Shown here in pieces: positions 15,134 to 19,020 of a stretch of 19,020 nucleotides of DNA. A program made the translations under genes and the position numbers. A model generated the notes under the pieces. The model was not told where the DNA came from and did not search any database. It was given only the letters and a program-made list of their open reading frames with translations. The stretch is from SZUA-430 sp034440175 (GTDB lineage: Bacteria; Pseudomonadota; Alphaproteobacteria; Micropepsales; Micropepsaceae). Location of the stretch: NCBI GenBank assembly GCA_034440175.1, contig JAWXBO010000195.1:1-19020 (forward strand), written 5' to 3'. Position 1 is the first letter of the stretch, and each line of letters starts with the position of its first letter.

Positions 15134-16155
15134 CCAATCGCACGCCGCAGATCAGCGATAATCTCAAAGATTGCTGTGCGCGCTGCGGGGACAGTGCCGC
15201 TCATGGCAGTGAACGCATGCGTCAGACTTTCGTAACAGCGATAGAGCACCGGCACGCCGGCAATTTTCAGCGCTTCGGCATAGTCGCGGCCCTGATCGAC
15301 AAGCGGGTCAAACCCCGCCGTATAGATCAACGCCGGCGGCAGTCCGCTCAGGTCTTTGCACAAGCCCGGTGAAGCCTTCAGATCAAGCGCATCCACTTCA
15401 ACATTCACAAAATAGTGCGAACGGAAATAGGCCATGATCGTGCCTGTCAGCGGATATACCTCGCCAAAAGATTTCATGGACGCTGTCTGGGACAGCCAAT
15501 CGACCGCCGGATAAATCAGCAATTGCAGCACCGGTGGCTTTTCATTCAATCGCTTCATTTCCTGCGCGACCACCGCCGACAAATAACCCCCGGCAGAATC
15601 GCCGCCGACCAAAACCATGTTGGGATTTCCGCCCAGCGCGCGCGCATTGTCTCGCACCCATCGAAATGCCGCCAACGCATCTTCAACCGCTGCAGGAAAC
15701 TTGTGTGGTGGCGCTAGACGATAGTCGACCGAGATCACCAAACATCCTGACCGCGACGCAATCTGCGAACAGAAGACATGGCAAGTCTCCAGATCGCCAA
15801 TCACACACCCACCCATGTGAAAATACACAAGGACCGGCACCAGCCGGTTTGGCAGTTTGGGCATATAGCGGCGGGCGGCAATGGCCTTGCGCCCCGCAAC
15901 CGGCAACTGAATGTCATCGATATCGATGTCGGTCGCCGCACCACCATCAAGCAGGGCAAACCCTTCGCCGGTTGCCTTGCGCGCGGCCGCGGGCGTCAAA
16001 GTTTCAAGCGGAGGCTGGCGCTTTCCCATCGCGCCCAGGAACTGCAGCCTTGGATCGATCGTGCGCCCGTCGATGATCAAGGGCTTGCCGCCCGAGAGGG
16101 CCAAGAGCCATTTCCCGGGCAGGTTCAACAACAATTGGACCAAAAGCTTCCGCAT
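15130..16155 (-). CDS. alpha/beta hydrolase, hormone-sensitive-lipase (HSL) type esterase
   Basis: The 341-residue protein has the HSL-family oxyanion motif in the variant form HMGG (113-116, usually HGGG), VDYRLAPPHKFPAAVED (143-159), the nucleophile elbow GDSAGG (Ser187), and the later catalytic Asp (D283 in GFDPLVDQG) and His (H313 in ESLTHAF). It should hydrolyse short to medium carboxylic esters. The N terminus (LLVQLLLNLP) is somewhat hydrophobic but is not a clear signal peptide. The first gene of a coupled pair with the quinone reductase family enzyme, it diverges from the amidohydrolase across 87 bases. The ATG has an AGGT almost touching it, so the ribosome site is poor. Confidence 0.88.
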   Translation of the reverse strand: MRKLLVQLLLNLPGKWLLALSGGKPLIIDGRTIDPRLQFLGAMGKRQPPLETLTPAAARKATGEGFALLDGGAATDIDIDDIQLPVAGRKAIAARRYMPKLPNRLVPVLVYFHMGGCVIGDLETCHVFCSQIASRSGCLVISVDYRLAPPHKFPAAVEDALAAFRWVRDNARALGGNPNMVLVGGDSAGGYLSAVVAQEMKRLNEKPPVLQLLIYPAVDWLSQTASMKSFGEVYPLTGTIMAYFRSHYFVNVEVDALDLKASPGLCKDLSGLPPALIYTAGFDPLVDQGRDYAEALKIAGVPVLYRCYESLTHAFTAMSGTVPAARTAIFEIIADLRRAIG

Positions 16156-16242
16156 ACCTGCAAAATGCGGGCCGACGCTCTTCTGTCAAGACCAAACCGT
16201 GTTAACCTCTTTGCGTCCAGTCAATTGAAAGGCAACAATGAA

Positions 16243-17964
16243 ATGGCAACCGGGTTCGACATCGTAATTCGCAATGGGACGATTTTCGATGGCACAGGCG
16301 CACCAGGCTTTGAAGGCGACGTGGCCCTGCAGGACGGCCGCATAGTCGAAATCGGCCATGTCCCCGGTAATGGCCGTGAAGAGCTCGACGCCAGTGGTAA
16401 AATCGTAACCCCCGGCTTCGTCGACATCCATACCCATTACGACGGACAGGCAACCTGGGACGACCGTTTGACACCCTCCGCCTGGCACGGCGTAACCACC
16501 GCTGTCATGGGCAATTGCGGTGTCGGCTTTGCCCCTTGCAGACCAGGCGACCACGACATGCTCGTTCGTCTGATGGAGGGCGTCGAAGACATCCCCGGCG
16601 TCGTACTCACCGAAGGCCTGAAATGGAATTGGGAAACCTTCCCCGAGTTCCTCAACGCCCTCGAAGAGCGCCCGCACGACATCGACTTCGCCACCCAGGT
16701 GCCGCACGGCGCCCTGCGCGTCTATGTGATGGGCGAACGCGGCGCCAACCGCGAACCAGCAATGCCAAACGAAATCGCCGAGATGGGCCGCATCGCCAAA
16801 GGCGCCGTGGAAGCCGGCGCTTTGGGCTTCACCACCTCGCGCACGCTCAATCATCGCACCAGCGACGGCAAGCCAACGCCGACCCTCACCGCAGCCGAAG
16901 ACGAGCTCTTGGGCATCGCTATGGGCCTCAAGGCCGCAAACCGCGGCGTGCTGCAAGTCGTTTCAGACTTCACCGATCCCGCGCAGGAACTGTCGATGCT
17001 GCGCCGCCTCGTCGTCGAGTCTGGCCGCCCGCTCTCCTTCTCGCTCGCCCAATCTGATCGCAGCCCCGACTCATGGAAGATGCTGCTGAACTTCCTTGAC
17101 CAATGCGCCGCCGACGATTTGCCGGTGAAAGCGCAGGTCTGCGGCCGGCCTGTCGGCCTTCTCCTTGGCCTTTCGCTGACCCTCAATCCATTTTCCGCCC
17201 ACGCAAGCTACAAAAAGATCGAACATCTGTCATTCAGCGAACGCCTCGCCGCGATGCGCACACCCGAAATGCGAGAAGCACTGCTCGCAGAACAACCAGC
17301 CTCCGACAACCCCTTCGTCAAAGCCGTTCTGCGCAACTTCGCTAAAATGTTCCCGCTGTCCGATCCGCCGGACTACGAACCAACCCCCGGCATGAGCCTC
17401 GGCGCACAAGCGGCGCGCACAAACAAGCGCGCCCAAGAGCTTGCCTATGACTGGCTGCTCGCCGACGACGGCCGCGCCCTGATCCTGTTCCCGTTCTTGA
17501 ATTACGCCAACGACAGCCTCGAGCCATCGCTCGCCATGATGCGCCACCCCAGTACGATTCTTGGCCTCGGCGACGGCGGCGCCCACGTCGGCATGATCTG
17601 CGACGGCAGCTTCCCAACCTCGATGCTCACCCATTGGACCCGCGACCGCACACGCGGGGAAAAACTTCCGCTCGAATGGGTCATCAAAGCCCAAACCCAA
17701 GACACCGCATCGTCCGTAGGCCTCAACGATCGTGGTATCCTGAAGCGCGGCTACAAGGCCGACCTCAATATTATCAACCATTCAAAGCTGACACTTCACC
17801 GCCCCACCGTCGCCTACGACCTCCCCGCTGGCGGCCGGCGCCTGGTGCAATACGCCGACGGCTACGATGCCACAATCGTCTCAGGCCAAGTCACCTACCG
17901 GCACGGCAAACCGACAAAGGCGCTGCCAGGCAAACTGATCCGTGGAGCGCAGCGATTGGCGTAA
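16243..17964 (+). CDS. D-aminoacylase / N-acyl-D-amino acid deacylase family amidohydrolase
   Basis: The 573-residue protein opens with the metal-dependent hydrolase pattern: FDIVIRNGTIFDGTGAPG, then TPGFVDIHTHYDGQ with the HxH metal ligands at 63 and 65. MGNCGVGFAPC (89-99) holds the family Cys ligand, and GLGDGGAHVG supplies the late Asp. This is the COG3653 type, which removes acyl groups from N-acyl-D-amino acids; long members of about 570 residues act on substrates that are mostly undefined. An AAAGG lies 10 bases upstream of the ATG. An out-of-frame ATG at 16238 is closer but gives no homologous product. The gene stands alone on its strand, so its substrate cannot be inferred from neighbours. 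Confidence 0.9.
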   Translation: MATGFDIVIRNGTIFDGTGAPGFEGDVALQDGRIVEIGHVPGNGREELDASGKIVTPGFVDIHTHYDGQATWDDRLTPSAWHGVTTAVMGNCGVGFAPCRPGDHDMLVRLMEGVEDIPGVVLTEGLKWNWETFPEFLNALEERPHDIDFATQVPHGALRVYVMGERGANREPAMPNEIAEMGRIAKGAVEAGALGFTTSRTLNHRTSDGKPTPTLTAAEDELLGIAMGLKAANRGVLQVVSDFTDPAQELSMLRRLVVESGRPLSFSLAQSDRSPDSWKMLLNFLDQCAADDLPVKAQVCGRPVGLLLGLSLTLNPFSAHASYKKIEHLSFSERLAAMRTPEMREALLAEQPASDNPFVKAVLRNFAKMFPLSDPPDYEPTPGMSLGAQAARTNKRAQELAYDWLLADDGRALILFPFLNYANDSLEPSLAMMRHPSTILGLGDGGAHVGMICDGSFPTSMLTHWTRDRTRGEKLPLEWVIKAQTQDTASSVGLNDRGILKRGYKADLNIINHSKLTLHRPTVAYDLPAGGRRLVQYADGYDATIVSGQVTYRHGKPTKALPGKLIRGAQRLA

Positions 17965-17994
17965 CCAGACACAGGGACACATAACAACCCCAGC

Positions 17995-18020
17995 ATTGCC
18001 GGCACAATCAATCCGGCAAT
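17995..18020. terminator. hairpin between convergent amidohydrolase and monooxygenase genes
   Basis: ATTGCCGG (17995-18002) and CCGGCAAT (18013-18020) form a perfect 8-bp stem with a 10-base loop, 30 bases after the amidohydrolase stop and 47 bases past the monooxygenase stop. There is no T run on either side, so if it ends transcription it does so weakly or as a barrier from both directions. Confidence 0.35.
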
Positions 18021-18066
18021 CAAATTTCGCAATGGAATCGTCTTGAACCGCCATCGATAGACATTT

Positions 18067-19020
18067 CTAGGCGACTGCACTCTTCGCCGTTTCCGCCACC
18101 GCCCGCGCCCTGCCCCGCGCCATCTCGCGCTTTAGTTCGGCGCAATAGACGTCGAAATTCAACTGCTGCGTATGCCGTCGTGACTTGTAGTGCCTTCCAA
18201 TATCCCGCGCTTCGTCACGCCGGATGGTTTCTTCCATTTCGGCAACGGACGGCAACGCGCAATCCCCGGCGAGTACTGCCGACACCCACTTCGCCTGCTG
18301 TTCCCCGAAATTCACCAGCGTCGGCAAGGGCTGCGCCAGACCCATGAAGAACAGGTTGGGGATGCCGGGCTTCCAGATCCGCTTGAACAGCGCCACATGA
18401 TTGTCAGTAACCTCGACAACCGAGCGCTCGAGAAACGGAAACGAGATGTTGTACCCGGTCGCGTAGATGATCGCATCGATCTCCTCCAACGACCCGTCTT
18501 CGAACCGCACTTGCTTGCCCATGAGTTCGGCAATATTCGTCTTGACTGCAATGTCCCCGCAACCAACCCGCGTCAGGAATTCCCCCGACACCGACGGATG
18601 CCCGTCTGCCGGATGGTGGGCAGGTTCCGGCAAGCCATAATCCTTCATATGCCCGACAGCCTTAACGATCATCCGCTTGATCATCGCACGCACAAGCCAG
18701 CGTGGCATCCAACCCGGCATCACACCTTTGTCCGGCACCTGACCGTTTATGTACTTTGGAAAAATCCAAACCCCGCGCCGCGCAGCCACAAAAAGCTTCT
18801 TCGCGATCGGCCTCTGCGCCAGCTCAGATGCAATATCCATTGCGCTGTTGCCCATGCCCACCACCAGCACTCGCTTGCCGCGCATGTCGATGGGCTCAAA
18901 CGGATCGATGTACTTGTGGCTGTGGAAACTGACGCCGTCGAACTTTCCCGGAAAGTCCGGAATGTGCTCGTCCCAGTGGTGCCCGTTTGCCACCGCAAGC
19001 GCCTCGTACTCCCGCACCTC
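18067..19020 (-). CDS. flavin-containing monooxygenase, C-terminal part (cut by window edge)
   Basis: The visible 317 residues are the C-terminal part of a flavoprotein monooxygenase; the N-terminal FAD-binding region lies beyond the right edge. The frame enters from the edge and reads through YEALAVANGHHW. The FMO fingerprint FxGxxxHxxxY is present as FDGVSFHSHKY, followed by the NADPH-binding VVGMGNSAMDIA and the late ATG motif IIYATGYNISFPF. Such enzymes use NADPH and oxygen to oxidise soft nucleophiles, or ketones in Baeyer-Villiger fashion. The latter would make esters that the neighbouring HSL esterase could cleave, but this link is speculative, since the genes are 2.2 kb apart with the amidohydrolase between them. 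Confidence 0.88.
   Translation of the reverse strand, partial: EVREYEALAVANGHHWDEHIPDFPGKFDGVSFHSHKYIDPFEPIDMRGKRVLVVGMGNSAMDIASELAQRPIAKKLFVAARRGVWIFPKYINGQVPDKGVMPGWMPRWLVRAMIKRMIVKAVGHMKDYGLPEPAHHPADGHPSVSGEFLTRVGCGDIAVKTNIAELMGKQVRFEDGSLEEIDAIIYATGYNISFPFLERSVVEVTDNHVALFKRIWKPGIPNLFFMGLAQPLPTLVNFGEQQAKWVSAVLAGDCALPSVAEMEETIRRDEARDIGRHYKSRRHTQQLNFDVYCAELKREMARGRARAVAETAKSAVA

Noticed and set aside
15778..16242. Possible 155-residue N-terminal extension of the amidohydrolase
   Set aside because: Most of it is antisense to the esterase gene, has no homology, and the ribosome site and family start support the ATG at 16243.

Overview
The window looks like a chromosomal segment of an alphaproteobacterium. 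It is GC-rich and densely coding, and the encoded proteins match alphaproteobacterial families. Three promoters have the GGAAC-N16/17-CGTT form used by the EcfG-type general stress sigma factor, which is known from Alphaproteobacteria. I cannot name a genus. No rRNA, tRNA, CRISPR array, transposase or phage gene was seen. No gene-free stretch exceeds 300 bases; the longest (about 1209-1499) holds a stress promoter and a hairpin.

Left part (1-3382, all minus strand): a fatty acid desaturase is followed by a small unknown protein. Then come three units that each carry their own stress-type promoter: a secreted protein with two cysteine/tryptophan repeats, a two-lobed DUF2935-like putative metal protein, and a 28-residue membrane microprotein. 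A possible further gene runs off the left edge.

Middle-left (3517-8272, plus strand): the helicase HrpB, a pentapeptide-repeat protein and an MFS transporter. The transporter meets the next gene tail to tail, and the two share a CTAG as their overlapping stop codons.

Centre (8269-13226): a DNA-repair cassette of the kind known to combine an Lhr-Core helicase, an MBL-fold exonuclease and an ATP-dependent ligase, here rearranged. The helicase is on the minus strand and carries an in-frame palindromic repeat element. Divergent to it runs ridA, then the exonuclease, then a ligase homologue. The ligase homologue keeps its N-terminal DNA-binding domain and C-terminal OB fold but has lost the whole adenylation (nucleotidyltransferase) core. 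The metallophosphoesterase often found in such cassettes is absent. This core-less ligase inside an otherwise intact repair cassette is the most unusual item in the window.

Right part (13257-19020): lipid or xenobiotic catabolism. It holds a 2,4-dienoyl-CoA reductase-type SDR, a translationally coupled pair (HSL-type esterase and zinc-free quinone reductase family enzyme), a D-aminoacylase-family amidohydrolase, and a flavin monooxygenase cut by the right edge. SDR and quinone reductase also share a CTAG at their convergent stops.
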